DNA from: Thermomicrobiaceae bacterium
Lineage (GTDB): Bacteria > Chloroflexota > Chloroflexia > Thermomicrobiales > Thermomicrobiaceae
Length of the DNA stretch: 8,828 nucleotides
Direction: 5' to 3'
Assembly: GCA_025966355.1 (NCBI GenBank)
Contig: JAICWZ010000055.1
Coordinates: 1-8,828 of the forward strand
Shown here: one piece after another, positions 1-6,681 of the stretch
Position numbering within the stretch: position 1 is the first letter of the stretch
Layout of the letters: the number at the start of each line of letters is the position of its first letter
Notes under the pieces: model-generated
Databases searched by the model: none
Seen by the model: the letters and a program-made list of their open reading frames with translations, nothing else
What the model was told of the DNA's origin: nothing
Position numbers and translations under genes: made by a program

Positions 1-317
1 AGCCCGCCGAGCGCCACGACGAGCGGCAGCGCCCATGGTCGCCGCATCGCTGTTTCGGCCGTGTTCCCTTCTCCGGCCGGTGATGGCGGCAGGTAGCCGA
101 CGAGGTGGCCGAGGAAGAGGTGCGTGCCGGTTTCGAGCAGCCAGAAGAAGGAAATGGCGGCCAGACCAGCCACAACGCCGACGAGAATGCCGAGGATCGC
201 CCAGCGGGTGAAATACTGTGTGCGGGTGCTACTTGCATCTCCTTGCAGTAGACCGATGCGCCGCAACAGGCGGTGGCTATGAGAATTCACCGATTCGCCA
301 TCGCCTGCCACATTCAT
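1..317 (-). CDS. CLC-type chloride channel/transporter, N-terminal part (gene runs off left edge)
   Basis: Only the first 105 codons are present; the rest lies left of the window. CLC proteins are dimeric membrane proteins that conduct chloride or exchange it for protons. The visible part has a polar N-terminus (about residues 1-38), then a hydrophobic helix (about 39-62, starting RWAILGILVGVVAG) and the segment TGTHLFLGHLVGYLPPSPAG (64-83). I recognise this as the helix and following loop at the start of many bacterial CLC proteins. A second hydrophobic stretch begins near residue 95. The ATG shares one base with the TAA of the upstream methyltransferase gene (TAATG), and no good Shine-Dalgarno sits close to it, so translation is probably coupled. 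The selectivity-filter motifs lie outside the window. The family call rests on pattern memory of the N-terminus alone; another polytopic membrane protein is possible. Confidence 0.7.
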   Translation of the reverse strand, partial: MNVAGDGESVNSHSHRLLRRIGLLQGDASSTRTQYFTRWAILGILVGVVAGLAAISFFWLLETGTHLFLGHLVGYLPPSPAGEGNTAETAMRRPWALPLVVALGG

Positions 318-1150
318 TAGGCCCGCTTTGGCTCCCAGCTTACCAGCCCGACGGTAATCGGCTCTTTGAATTCGTCGATCGAGCGAGCGATGGCGGCCTC
401 CACGAGTTGTTGCAAGCGCTTGTCTTTGGCCGATCCCTCGGCCAACCAGAGGCGCCGTCGCGCGTTCTGCCGGATGTCGTCCGGTGCGATGTGTTCGACA
501 TCACGCGGGTAGAGCTGAATATCAGGCGTCGCGCCGCGTGCCAGGAGCACGTGGACGAACTCGGATAACGCCGGGAGCACGAAGCGCTCTTCGCCGTGGA
601 TCTCCGGCCAGAACTGGGTGAAGCCGCCGCTCGGCGCGCGCGACATGAGCGTCGCGAAACAGCGACGACGGGTCGCGCGTTCCAGTCCATCGAGAAACCG
701 ATTGATATCCCGAATATCGTAGCCGACGTGCGCCATCAGGCTGAAATCTGCCGAGACACGCTCGGCGCCATCCGGCCAGCGGGCATCGACGACTTCAACG
801 TTCTCGATGCCATACTGACGCGCGCTCTGAGTCAGCGCCTCACGCATCGATACGCTCGGCTCAATGGCGATGACCTGCTTGCTGAGCAGGGCAAGCGGCA
901 GGGCGTTGCGCCCACCGCCCGCGCCGACATCGAGCCAGCTCAGTTCGGGCGCACAGAAGGAGCGCAACCGGTTGAGCATCTCATCGCCTTCACGATGTGG
1001 GTTATCGACAAAATGCGCGGCGACCGATTGGTAGTAGTCCTGTTCTTGCCACTCGCGCACACGTTCGGTCTGCTCGTACTCCGCTTCGACCAGCGCTTTC
1101 CATTCGGCACCGAGCTGTTCAGGATCGGGTCGCAGATGTGATGCGATCAT
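317..1150 (-). CDS. class I SAM-dependent methyltransferase, substrate unknown
   Basis: This 277-residue protein has a Rossmann-type methyltransferase core. Motif I, the SAM-binding glycine loop, is LDVGAGGGRNALPLA (73-87). The acidic residue that binds the SAM ribose is Glu97 in VIAIEPS, followed by a VEVVDARWPDG stretch (118-128) that would hold the adenine-binding Asp122. Residues 1-70 form a helical N-terminal extension. The C-terminal part (about 165-277) contains WPEIHGEERF, which may belong to the substrate side. It starts at an ATG with AGAAGGA just upstream, only 10 nt after the ilvD stop, and its own stop overlaps the next start codon, so it is an internal gene of an ilvD operon. 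Nothing in the sequence tells whether the substrate is a small molecule, a lipid or a protein. The enzyme class is secure; the role is not. Confidence 0.85.
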   Translation of the reverse strand: MIASHLRPDPEQLGAEWKALVEAEYEQTERVREWQEQDYYQSVAAHFVDNPHREGDEMLNRLRSFCAPELSWLDVGAGGGRNALPLALLSKQVIAIEPSVSMREALTQSARQYGIENVEVVDARWPDGAERVSADFSLMAHVGYDIRDINRFLDGLERATRRRCFATLMSRAPSGGFTQFWPEIHGEERFVLPALSEFVHVLLARGATPDIQLYPRDVEHIAPDDIRQNARRRLWLAEGSAKDKRLQQLVEAAIARSIDEFKEPITVGLVSWEPKRA

Positions 1151-1160
1151 GTTTCCTTCT

Positions 1161-2861
1161 CTACCGCGGACCCGGCTGCGTGACGGCGCCGTGCGAGGCG
1201 GAGGAGACGAGCGCGGCGTATTTCGCGAAAACGCCGGACTGGTAACTGATCGGACGCGGCGTCCAGTCCGCGAGCCGGGCCGCGATTTCGTCGTCGCTCA
1301 GTTCGACGTTCAGTTCATGCGTTTCGACGTCGATCGTGATGATATCGCCTTCACGGACGGCGGCGATCGGGCCACGCATCGCCGCTTCGGGCGCGACATG
1401 ACCGACCATGAAGCCGCGCGTCGCCCCGCTGAAGCGACCGTCCGTGAGCAGCGCGACGTCGGCCCCGAGCCCTTCGCCGACCAGCGCGGCGGTGACACCA
1501 AGCATCTCACGCATCCCCGGGCCACCACGCGGACCTTCGTAGCGAATGACGACGATATCGCCCGGCACGATCTGGCGAGCGGTCACGGCGTTCATGGCGT
1601 CTTCTTCACAATCGAAGACCCGTGCCGGTCCTTGCTGCCGCGTCCGGCTTTCACCGGCCACCTTGATGACGCAGCCTTCCGGTGCCAGATTTCCCTTCAA
1701 GATAACGAGCCCACCGGTCTTCTTTTTGGCGGTATCGACGGTGAGCACGACATCCTGGCCGGGGGTTTCTTGCACGCCGGCAACTTCTTCGGCCAGGCTC
1801 TTGCCGCTCGGCGTGAGTTGGCTGCCGTCGATCTTGCCGCCCTCGATCAGTCGTTTCGTGATCAGCTGGATGCCGCCCGCGTTGTGGACATCGACCGCGG
1901 TGTAATGCCCGGATGGGAGCAGGTCGGCGATGATCGGCGTGTTGTCGCTGATCTCATTGAATTCGTCGATGGTGAGCGGGATACCCGCTTCCCGAGCGAT
2001 GGCGAGTAGGTGCAGCACGATATTGGTCGAGCCGCCAGTGGCGCAGGCACTGGCGAAACCGTTGATGAGCGATTGCTTGGTGACGATCTGGCTCGGCAGC
2101 AAGCCGCGCTCGAGCTGATCGACCACCAGTTTGCCGGCCGCCGCCCCGACGATCTCTTTGGTCGGATCGACGGCGGGAATCGAGGCCATGCCGGTCGGCG
2201 AAAGGCCCATGATTTCGAGCGCGGTCGCCATGGTGTTGGCGGTGAACTGTCCGCCGCAGGCACCGGCCCCGGGACAGGCGACCTTCTCCAACGCCGTGAG
2301 ATCCTCGTCGCTCATGCGGCCGGCGGCGTTGGCCCCGATCGCTTCGAAGACCGATTGAATCGTCACATCGTGTCCCTGGAAGTGTCCCGGCATGATTGAG
2401 CCGCCGTAGAGCACAAAGCCGGGGATATCGAGCCGCATCAGCGCCATGGCGGCTGCCGGGAGCGTTTTGTCGCAGGCGGCAAGGATGATGATGGCATCGA
2501 ACATGTGCGCGCGAGCGACGAGTTCGATCGAGTCGGCAACCACCTCACGACTGATGAGTGACGCCTTCATGCCCTCGGTGCCCATCGTCACGCCGTCGCT
2601 GATCGCGATCGTGTTGACCTCCATCGGCACGCCGCCTGCCGCGCGCACGCCCTTCTCGACTTGCTGCGCCAGGCGCCGCAGGCCGAAGTTACACGGCATC
2701 GTCCCGATCCAGGAGTGGGCGATGCCAATGACGGGCTTCTTGAAATCGTCGTCGTCGAGCCCGATGGCTCGCAGATACGATCGGGCGGCCGCTCGGTCGC
2801 GACCATCGTAGAGGTGCCGGCTCTTATGTCGAACATCGAAGCTCGTGGGCGTTTCGGCCAT
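1161..2861 (-). CDS. ilvD: dihydroxy-acid dehydratase
   Basis: IlvD converts 2,3-dihydroxy-isovalerate and 2,3-dihydroxy-3-methylvalerate to the keto acids that precede valine, leucine and isoleucine, in the cytoplasm, using an iron-sulfur cluster and Mg2+. The 566 residues match the usual family length. The cluster-binding cysteines are visible: Cys57 in GTMPCNFG, Cys130 in [14 protein letters not shown] and Cys202 in [15 protein letters not shown]. Lys132 of CDKT is at the position known to be carbamylated as a Mg2+ ligand in the family. The C-terminal motif [21 protein letters not shown] runs over 473-493, with Ser478 as the expected catalytic base. The frame is unbroken. The ATG at 2861 lies near the family start; its ribosome binding site (GAGAGCA region) is weak. 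It is the first gene of the minus-strand operon with the methyltransferase and the CLC gene. Members of the IlvD/Edd family can also be sugar-acid dehydratases, but the length and motifs favour the amino-acid enzyme. Confidence 0.96.
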   Translation of the reverse strand: MAETPTSFDVRHKSRHLYDGRDRAAARSYLRAIGLDDDDFKKPVIGIAHSWIGTMPCNFGLRRLAQQVEKGVRAAGGVPMEVNTIAISDGVTMGTEGMKASLISREVVADSIELVARAHMFDAIIILAACDKTLPAAAMALMRLDIPGFVLYGGSIMPGHFQGHDVTIQSVFEAIGANAAGRMSDEDLTALEKVACPGAGACGGQFTANTMATALEIMGLSPTGMASIPAVDPTKEIVGAAAGKLVVDQLERGLLPSQIVTKQSLINGFASACATGGSTNIVLHLLAIAREAGIPLTIDEFNEISDNTPIIADLLPSGHYTAVDVHNAGGIQLITKRLIEGGKIDGSQLTPSGKSLAEEVAGVQETPGQDVVLTVDTAKKKTGGLVILKGNLAPEGCVIKVAGESRTRQQGPARVFDCEEDAMNAVTARQIVPGDIVVIRYEGPRGGPGMREMLGVTAALVGEGLGADVALLTDGRFSGATRGFMVGHVAPEAAMRGPIAAVREGDIITIDVETHELNVELSDDEIAARLADWTPRPISYQSGVFAKYAALVSSASHGAVTQPGPR

Positions 2862-2978
2862 CCATTGCTCTCATTTCTTACTCGCGTCTGCCGCGCTACT
2901 GCCGTTCCGAAGCATGGTAACGCCGCGCCCACGCCGCTTCAAGGCAGGAACTGCCGAGACGATGCGATCAGGTCGCGC

Positions 2979-3007
2979 TTGATCGTCTGCTCCCGCTCGC
3001 TCAGAAT
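2979..3007 (+). promoter_or_regulatory. possible sigma-70 promoter for the CoA-ester lyase gene
   Basis: TTGATC (2979-2984) and CAGAAT (3002-3007) are separated by 17 bp. Each matches 4 of 6 bases of the standard -35 and -10 boxes. Transcription would start near 3014 and leave a leader of roughly 57 nt before the lyase start codon. In GC-rich DNA such a match can arise by chance, and the -35 box overlaps one arm of the inverted repeat at 2957-2988. Confidence 0.3.
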
Positions 3008-3057
3008 GGGATCGCTCGACGCGACGTTGCGCTCTGATCCGCTGACACCAACTCGTT

Positions 3058-3064
3058 GGAGGGA
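3058..3064 (+). promoter_or_regulatory. ribosome binding site that decides the lyase start
   Basis: GGAGGGA precedes three consecutive ATG codons (3065, 3068, 3071). Spacing from the GGAGG core to the third ATG is 8 nt and to the second 5 nt, while the first is too close at 2 nt. The in-frame TTG at 3056 overlaps the Shine-Dalgarno itself and is not a credible start. I therefore place the start at 3071, with 3068 as the alternative. Confidence 0.65.
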
Positions 3065-3070
3065 ATGATG

Positions 3071-3985
3071 ATGTGGCTTGAACGAAGCGAACTGGCGGTG
3101 CCCGCCTCGAACTGGCGCATGATCGAGAAGGGTGTCGCGTCCGGCGCCGACGTTATCTTTCTCGATCTGGAAGATTCGGTGGCGCCCGAGGCGAAGGCCC
3201 CGGCGCGTGCCAACGTCGTCCGTGCGCTGACCGAACTCGATTGGGGTACGAAACCGCGCGTCTTTCGCATGAACGCGCTCGACACACCCTTTTTCTATCG
3301 CGACCTGATTGAGATCGTCGAGGCGACGGCCGGGCAGATCGATTTCATTCTTCTACCGAAGGTGAACCGCCCGGAGGACGTCTATGTCGTCGACACCTTG
3401 CTCACCCAGATCGAGGCGAGCTGCGGCGCTTCGCGGCCGATCGGGCTGGAGCTGCTCATCGAGACGGCCGAGGGCCTGATCAATTGCGAACGGATCGCGA
3501 GGGCCAGTCCGCGCGTCGAAGCGCTCATCTTCGGACCAGGCGACTACACCGCCTCGCTGCGCATTCCATCCGTCTCGATCGGAACGCCCGACGAGTGGGA
3601 TGCCGCCTATCCCGGCCATCGCTTCCACTATCCACTGCATCGCATCCTCGTCGCCGGTCGTGCGGCGGGTGTGCGGGTCATCGATGGGCCGTTCGCCGAT
3701 TTCCGCGATGCCGATGGCTTTCGCGCGGCCTGCCGGGTTGCCCGTGCGCTCGGCTACGACGGCAAGATGTGCATCCACCCGGCGCAGCTCGAGATCGCCA
3801 ACGAAATCTTCGCGCCGGACGCGCAGGAGATCGCATGGGCGGCGCGTGTCGTCCACGAATATGAACAGGCAACCGCCGAAGGGCGCGGTTCGATCTCGAT
3901 CGACAATCAGATGGTCGATGTCGCCAGCATCAAGATGGCGCGCAACACGCTCGATGCCGCGCGAGCCGCCGGCTTGATCGACTAG
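3071..3985 (+). CDS. malyl-CoA lyase/citrate lyase beta-like CoA-ester lyase (HpcH/HpaI family)
   Basis: This 304-residue TIM-barrel enzyme belongs to the CitE/malyl-CoA lyase group, which cleaves or forms CoA esters such as L-malyl-CoA, beta-methylmalyl-CoA or citramalyl-CoA with Mg2+. Visible motifs in order: DVIFLDLEDSV (27-37), RVFRMNALDTPFFYRD (63-78, with Arg66 for substrate binding), DFILLPKVNRPEDVY (91-105), LELLIETAEG (126-135, Glu131 as metal ligand), FGPGDYTASL (154-163, Asp158 as metal ligand), VIDGPFADFRD (203-213) and GKMCIHPAQ (231-239). The DTPFFYRD and LPKV...DVYVVD..LTQIE pattern is closer to malyl-CoA lyases than to the beta subunit of citrate lyase, and no citrate lyase alpha or gamma gene adjoins. 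Some relatives are malyl-CoA thioesterases or citramalyl-CoA lyases, so the exact substrate is uncertain. It is monocistronic here, diverges from ilvD and converges on the DUF1989 operon. Confidence 0.87.
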   Translation: MWLERSELAVPASNWRMIEKGVASGADVIFLDLEDSVAPEAKAPARANVVRALTELDWGTKPRVFRMNALDTPFFYRDLIEIVEATAGQIDFILLPKVNRPEDVYVVDTLLTQIEASCGASRPIGLELLIETAEGLINCERIARASPRVEALIFGPGDYTASLRIPSVSIGTPDEWDAAYPGHRFHYPLHRILVAGRAAGVRVIDGPFADFRDADGFRAACRVARALGYDGKMCIHPAQLEIANEIFAPDAQEIAWAARVVHEYEQATAEGRGSISIDNQMVDVASIKMARNTLDAARAAGLID

Positions 3986-4023
3986 CGCTTAATCCGGCGG
4001 CCGGTTTGCTGCGTAGTAAGGGT

Positions 4024-4060
4024 GGAACCGGTAACGACGCTGAACCCCGTCACTGGTTCC
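4024..4060. terminator. hairpin between convergent genes, possible terminator
   Basis: GGAACCGGTAACG (4024-4036) pairs with CGTCACTGGTTCC (4048-4060) across an 11-nt loop, giving a 13-bp stem with one G-T wobble and one A-C mismatch. It lies 38 bp after the lyase stop. No T-run follows on either strand, so a classical intrinsic terminator is not proven; the position between convergent genes is the main argument. Confidence 0.35.
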
Positions 4061-4084
4061 TGGGAGTAGAACGAGTTCTCCGAT

Positions 4085-4109
4085 CCATCCCACTCCCCCA
4101 ACCACCCCC
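4085..4109 (-). other. G-rich tract on the minus strand, possible weak G-quadruplex
   Basis: The plus strand is almost pure pyrimidine with A. Read on the minus strand it gives runs of 5, 2, 5, 3 and 2 guanines within 25 nt. Only three runs reach three G, so a canonical three-tier quadruplex is not met; a two-tier or bulged form is possible. It directly follows the hairpin after the DUF1989 gene in the minus-strand transcript. Confidence 0.3.
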
Positions 4110-4115
4110 GTGATG

Positions 4116-4139
4116 AAGCCGTGACCTCGGTCGCGGCTT
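4116..4139. terminator. hairpin after the DUF1989 gene, possible terminator
   Basis: AAGCCGTGAC (4116-4125) pairs with GTCGCGGCTT (4130-4139) over a CTCG tetraloop, a 10-bp stem with one wobble. It starts 2 bp beyond the TGA of the minus-strand DUF1989 gene. The plus-strand side is followed by only one further T, and the minus-strand side by CATCAC and then the G-rich tract, so neither direction has a real U-tract. Confidence 0.45.
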
Positions 4140-4141
4140 TG

Positions 4142-4765
4142 TCACGCCTGGTCATCCGACGCCGCGATGCGCACGACGATATCGCCCGGCGTGCGTTCGC
4201 GCGGCGGATTGAGGTCCATTGGACAGGCGCTGAATCCGAGCAGCAGCGGCACCAGCGCACGCAGGATCACATGGCTGCCCGGACCGGCGCTCGGTTCGAG
4301 AAACCCGACCTGACCGTCGTCGCCGTAGATCGTTTTCTGAAAGAAGTTGACCGGATTGGGCAGGTCGTGACGTTCGATTCCGAGCGGCCCGAAAAGCTCA
4401 AGAAAGTTATCCGAGCAGTTCCGGTGACCGCTGACGCCGAAGTCGATCTCATAGCGCCACGGATCACAGGCGGCCATCGTCAGATCGTGGCGACCAGCCG
4501 TGTCCTCGACCAGTTCGAGCAGCGGCGTGCGCCGGTTCGAGAGCAAGCGCTGACCGGCGATCGGCCACATGCGACCGAGTGATGCCAGCGTATGGCTCGT
4601 GCTCAATTTCTCCGTCAGATCGTCGTCTCGGAACGCGATGAAGTCGACGATCTGATACCCGGTGGTCTGCTCGATGGTCACGAGCGTTCCCGCCGGAACG
4701 CGAATGGCGCGACCGTAGCCGACCGGAACGATCACCGATTTCGGGAGCGCATCGTACGCAAGCAT
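4142..4765 (-). CDS. DUF1989 family protein (urea carboxylase-associated type)
   Basis: The 207 residues match the DUF1989 domain over nearly the whole length. Recognisable parts are GQRLLSNRRTPLLELVEDT (71-89), CDPWRYE (100-106), GHRNCSDNF (113-121), DLPNPVNFFQKT (134-145), EPSAGPGSHVILRAL (157-171) and SACPMDLNPP (179-188). Cys100, Cys117 and Cys181, with nearby His114, are candidate active-site or metal-binding residues. Family knowledge: proteins of this type are encoded beside urea/guanidine carboxylases, and the paired paralogues CgdA and CgdB form carboxyguanidine deiminase. Here there is one copy only and no carboxylase in view, so that activity is not shown. It is the third gene of an operon with the AtzG-like and amidase genes, 18 nt after the amidase stop. 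AAGGAG sits 8 nt before the ATG. Family membership is firm, reaction unknown. Confidence 0.85.
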   Translation of the reverse strand: MLAYDALPKSVIVPVGYGRAIRVPAGTLVTIEQTTGYQIVDFIAFRDDDLTEKLSTSHTLASLGRMWPIAGQRLLSNRRTPLLELVEDTAGRHDLTMAACDPWRYEIDFGVSGHRNCSDNFLELFGPLGIERHDLPNPVNFFQKTIYGDDGQVGFLEPSAGPGSHVILRALVPLLLGFSACPMDLNPPRERTPGDIVVRIAASDDQA

Positions 4766-4783
4766 GTCCTGGACTCCTTGTTG

Positions 4784-6190
4784 CTAACCATCGAGCGGCG
4801 GCCGCTGTTTGTGCCAATCAGTAATCTGCTGAAAGGCGTACCCCAGCCGCAGGATTGTCGCCTCATCGAAGGCGCGCCCGATGAACTGGAGGCCGACCGG
4901 CAGTCCATCGTTCGTGAAGCCGCCGGGCACGGAGAGCGCCGGATGGCCGGTCAGATTCGCCAGGCCGGTGTGGCTGATCTCGATATCGAGCACCGCGTCG
5001 TCCTCGCCCGGCTCCAGCGTGTACGAATCGAGCAGCGGCGCCACGATCGGCTGCGTCGGGTAGACGAGCAGATCGTATTCGGCCAGGGCGTTGTTCAACC
5101 CATCGAGCAGAAGCCGCCGGACGCGCTGGGCGTCGAGGTAGTCGATAGCGAGAATCGTGGCGCCGAGCCGCAGGTTGTCGCGCACGGCGTCGCTGTAGTC
5201 GTTCGGGCGCGCTGCAAGCGTCTGGCGATGATAGCTGGTCGCTTCGGCCTGCACGATCGTGCCGATAACCGGCGCGATCAGGTCGAGATGCGGCAGTGCG
5301 ACCGATTCGAGCGTCACATCGAGTCTGCCCAACTGCTCGATGGCCGCGCGGACTGTCGCCTGCACGTCGGGCTGAACCTCGCGTGTGAACATCTCGTCAA
5401 CGACACCGATGCGCAGTCCGGAGATCCCGTCGTTCAATGTTGGGAAGACCGTCGGCCAGTCGCCCCGCGCCGAAGCGGGGTCGAGTGGATCGAAGCCCGC
5501 GATGGCATCAAATAACAGCGCTGCGTCCTCGGCCGTACGCGTCAATGGACCGGCATGATCGAGCGACCAGGAGAGCGGCAGGACTCCGGCGCGACTGACT
5601 CGTCCGTAGGTCGCTTTCAGCCCAACGACATTGCAGTACGACGCCGGGCTGCGGATCGAACCGCCGGTGTCGCTGCCGAGCGCTCCATAGGCCAGCCCCG
5701 CCGCGACGGCCGCCGCCGAACCACCGCTGGAGCCGCCGGCCGTGCGGTCGAGCGCCCACGGATTGCGCGTCTCACCGAAGTCGGGGTGCGGATAGCCGTA
5801 GGCGAACTCCATCATGTTCGTCTTACCGAGCAGGACCGAGCCGGACTCTGACAGCCTGCGTACGACGGTCGCGTCGGTATGCGGCACGTTGTCCGCCAGG
5901 ATGCGTGCACCACCGGTGGTGCGAACACCGGCGGTATTGAAGAGATCCTTGACGGCGACCGGGATGCCGAGCAGCGACGAGCGCTCACTCCGGCGCAACC
6001 GTGCGTCGGCGGCATTAGCGGCGATCAGCGCCGAATCGCTCAGCACCGTAATGAAGGCGTTGAGACGCGGATCGAGGCGCGCGATGCGTTCGAGCATCGC
6101 TTGCGTCAGTTCGACGGACGAAACATCACGGTTGTCGAGTCGCGTTCGCGCCTCTGCCAGCGAGAGATATGCGCGTTCATCATCATTCAT
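4784..6190 (-). CDS. amidase-signature hydrolase, AtzE-like
   Basis: This 468-residue enzyme carries the amidase signature fold, with the Ser-cisSer-Lys triad visible as Lys81 ([10 protein letters not shown]), Ser154 (in [11 protein letters not shown]) and Ser178 ([11 protein letters not shown]). The length fits AtzE and GatA. There is no extra C-terminal domain as in allophanate hydrolase, and no GatB gene nearby. The start is the ATG at 6190, which overlaps the end of the upstream small gene by 8 nt and lacks a Shine-Dalgarno, as expected for coupled translation. An in-frame extension to 6364 exists, but it would run across the small gene and has no amidase-like sequence. AtzE hydrolyses 1-carboxybiuret together with its small partner AtzG, in the cytoplasm. 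The small AtzG-like gene upstream supports this subtype, but many such pairs act on unknown amides. Confidence 0.9.
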   Translation of the reverse strand: MNDDERAYLSLAEARTRLDNRDVSSVELTQAMLERIARLDPRLNAFITVLSDSALIAANAADARLRRSERSSLLGIPVAVKDLFNTAGVRTTGGARILADNVPHTDATVVRRLSESGSVLLGKTNMMEFAYGYPHPDFGETRNPWALDRTAGGSSGGSAAAVAAGLAYGALGSDTGGSIRSPASYCNVVGLKATYGRVSRAGVLPLSWSLDHAGPLTRTAEDAALLFDAIAGFDPLDPASARGDWPTVFPTLNDGISGLRIGVVDEMFTREVQPDVQATVRAAIEQLGRLDVTLESVALPHLDLIAPVIGTIVQAEATSYHRQTLAARPNDYSDAVRDNLRLGATILAIDYLDAQRVRRLLLDGLNNALAEYDLLVYPTQPIVAPLLDSYTLEPGEDDAVLDIEISHTGLANLTGHPALSVPGGFTNDGLPVGLQFIGRAFDEATILRLGYAFQQITDWHKQRPPLDG

Positions 6191-6398
6191 TATCGGCACC
6201 CGTTCGTTCTCGAAGCGGCACGAAGATTGTTGCCGGTTCGGTTTCGCCGAGCCGCAACGCTCGGATCGCATCGCGTCCGGCAGCGGCGGCTTGATGCATC
6301 TTCGCGATAGTGGCGACGTGCTCGGGAGGCACGCCGACACCACAGTTGATGAGCAGCGCGGCATTCGGATCGGGTTGATCGTTGTGTTGCGATGTCAT
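6183..6398 (-). CDS. small AtzG-like (DUF4089/GatC-like) amidase partner
   Basis: This 71-residue protein has a predicted helical centre and an extended C-terminal strap. The pattern VPPEHVATIAKMHQAAA then LRLGETEPATIFVPLR matches the layout I know for AtzG: a small helical part followed by a Glu-Pro-Ala...Phe-x-Pro tail that wraps around the amidase as GatC wraps GatA. It overlaps the amidase start by 8 nt. I chose the ATG at 6398 because GGAGCAAGG lies just before it; the in-frame ATG at 6413 would add five residues but has only a poor AAAAG upstream. Only one cysteine, in LLINCGVG, is present and nothing catalytic is visible. Expected role: a structural subunit stabilising the amidase. The call rests on size, pattern and position together. 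Confidence 0.72.
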   Translation of the reverse strand: MTSQHNDQPDPNAALLINCGVGVPPEHVATIAKMHQAAAAGRDAIRALRLGETEPATIFVPLRERTGADNE

Positions 6399-6413
6399 GA
6401 AACCTTGCTCCAT

Positions 6414-6681
6414 CTTTTGCGCCGCATCGGACGCTCGGACCGACCTCGGGATCGTACCGATTCTCTCCGATCGCGCGGTATCGCGCCAGCAGGCGGCGCG
6501 GGCTGTTCAGGCAACGTATCGCGTTGGTGAACGGGGAAGAGATCCTTCGCTGTGGCTCAGAATGACAGGTATAGTGATGCGCTTCATACGTCATCCTGAG
6601 CCGCAGCGAAGGATCTCCTACTACTTGCCCTGTGCCGCGCTAGAATCGCTTAGCAGGGTATCGGATTGATCGGAGCAAGCA
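6414..6681. promoter_or_regulatory. divergent spacer between the amidase operon and the alpha/beta hydrolase gene
   Basis: About 270 bp without a credible gene; apparent short frames on both strands come from the inverted repeat inside it. TAGAAT (6641-6646) matches 5 of 6 bases of a -10 box for the plus-strand hydrolase gene, but no good -35 box lies 16-18 bp upstream. On the minus strand I see no clear promoter. A weak bulged hairpin is possible at 6455-6480 (TACCGAT paired with ATCG...GGTA). I could not match the minus-strand leader to a known riboswitch. Confidence 0.35.
6539..6617. repeat. 28-nt inverted repeat pair (REP-like palindromic unit)
   Basis: The arm at 6539-6566 and the reverse complement of 6590-6617 agree at 26 of 28 positions, separated by a 23-nt spacer whose ends (GTAT and ATAC) can also pair. 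The core reads GATCCTTCGCTG, then GGCTCAGRATGAC. I recognise this core as a dispersed intergenic repeat in many environmental bacterial genomes, where it also produces spurious predicted peptides containing PEPQRRIS. Both arms here translate in that way on opposite strands. It has no gene of its own. Whether it is a mobile palindrome, a processing site or a bidirectional terminator cannot be told from one copy. Confidence 0.85.

Larger units (their letters stand above)
2862..3070. other. divergent intergenic region between ilvD and the CoA-ester lyase gene
   Basis: About 210 bp separate two genes read in opposite directions, so both promoters should lie here. Two small inverted repeats are visible: GGCAG-GAA-CTGCC (2943-2955), and AGACGAT (2957-2963) pairing with ATCGTCT (2982-2988). 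They fall in the likely 5' leader of the ilvD transcript, or could be a regulator's site. I found no T-box consensus. The only short reading frame close to ilvD (14 codons, start near 2914) is not rich in branched-chain residues, so attenuation is not supported. Confidence 0.5.

Noticed and set aside
1149..2009. 286-residue plus-strand reading frame antisense to ilvD
   Set aside because: It lies wholly within the well-supported ilvD gene apart from its first bases, is rich in Arg/Asp/Gly as expected for antisense of GC-rich coding DNA, and shows no recognisable domain.
2862..2960. T-box or leader-peptide attenuator ahead of ilvD
   Set aside because: No T-box core consensus is visible, and the 14-codon frame starting near 2914 on the minus strand has only one Leu and no Ile or Val.
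2985..3010. Degenerate third copy of the CTCAGAATG repeat ahead of the lyase gene
   Set aside because: Only GCTCAGAATG is shared and the rest of the arm does not align, so chance similarity is more likely.
4592..5515. 307-residue plus-strand reading frame antisense to the amidase and DUF1989 genes
   Set aside because: It spans two genuine genes on the other strand and their junction, has no domain, and has shadow-like Arg/Val/Asp-rich composition.
6191..6364. N-terminal extension of the amidase by 58 residues
   Set aside because: The extension is a frameshifted reading of the AtzG-like gene, rich in Ser, Arg and Cys, and unlike any amidase N-terminus. The ATG at 6190 gives the normal length.
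6382..6669. Short proteins containing PEPQRRIS on both strands around the inverted repeat
   Set aside because: These are translations of the dispersed repeat itself and have no other coding signal.
6414..6680. Guanidine or other riboswitch ahead of the amidase operon
   Set aside because: I could not match the conserved blocks of the guanidine riboswitch classes by eye on the minus strand. A covariance-model search would settle it; a hit would strongly support a guanidine-related role.
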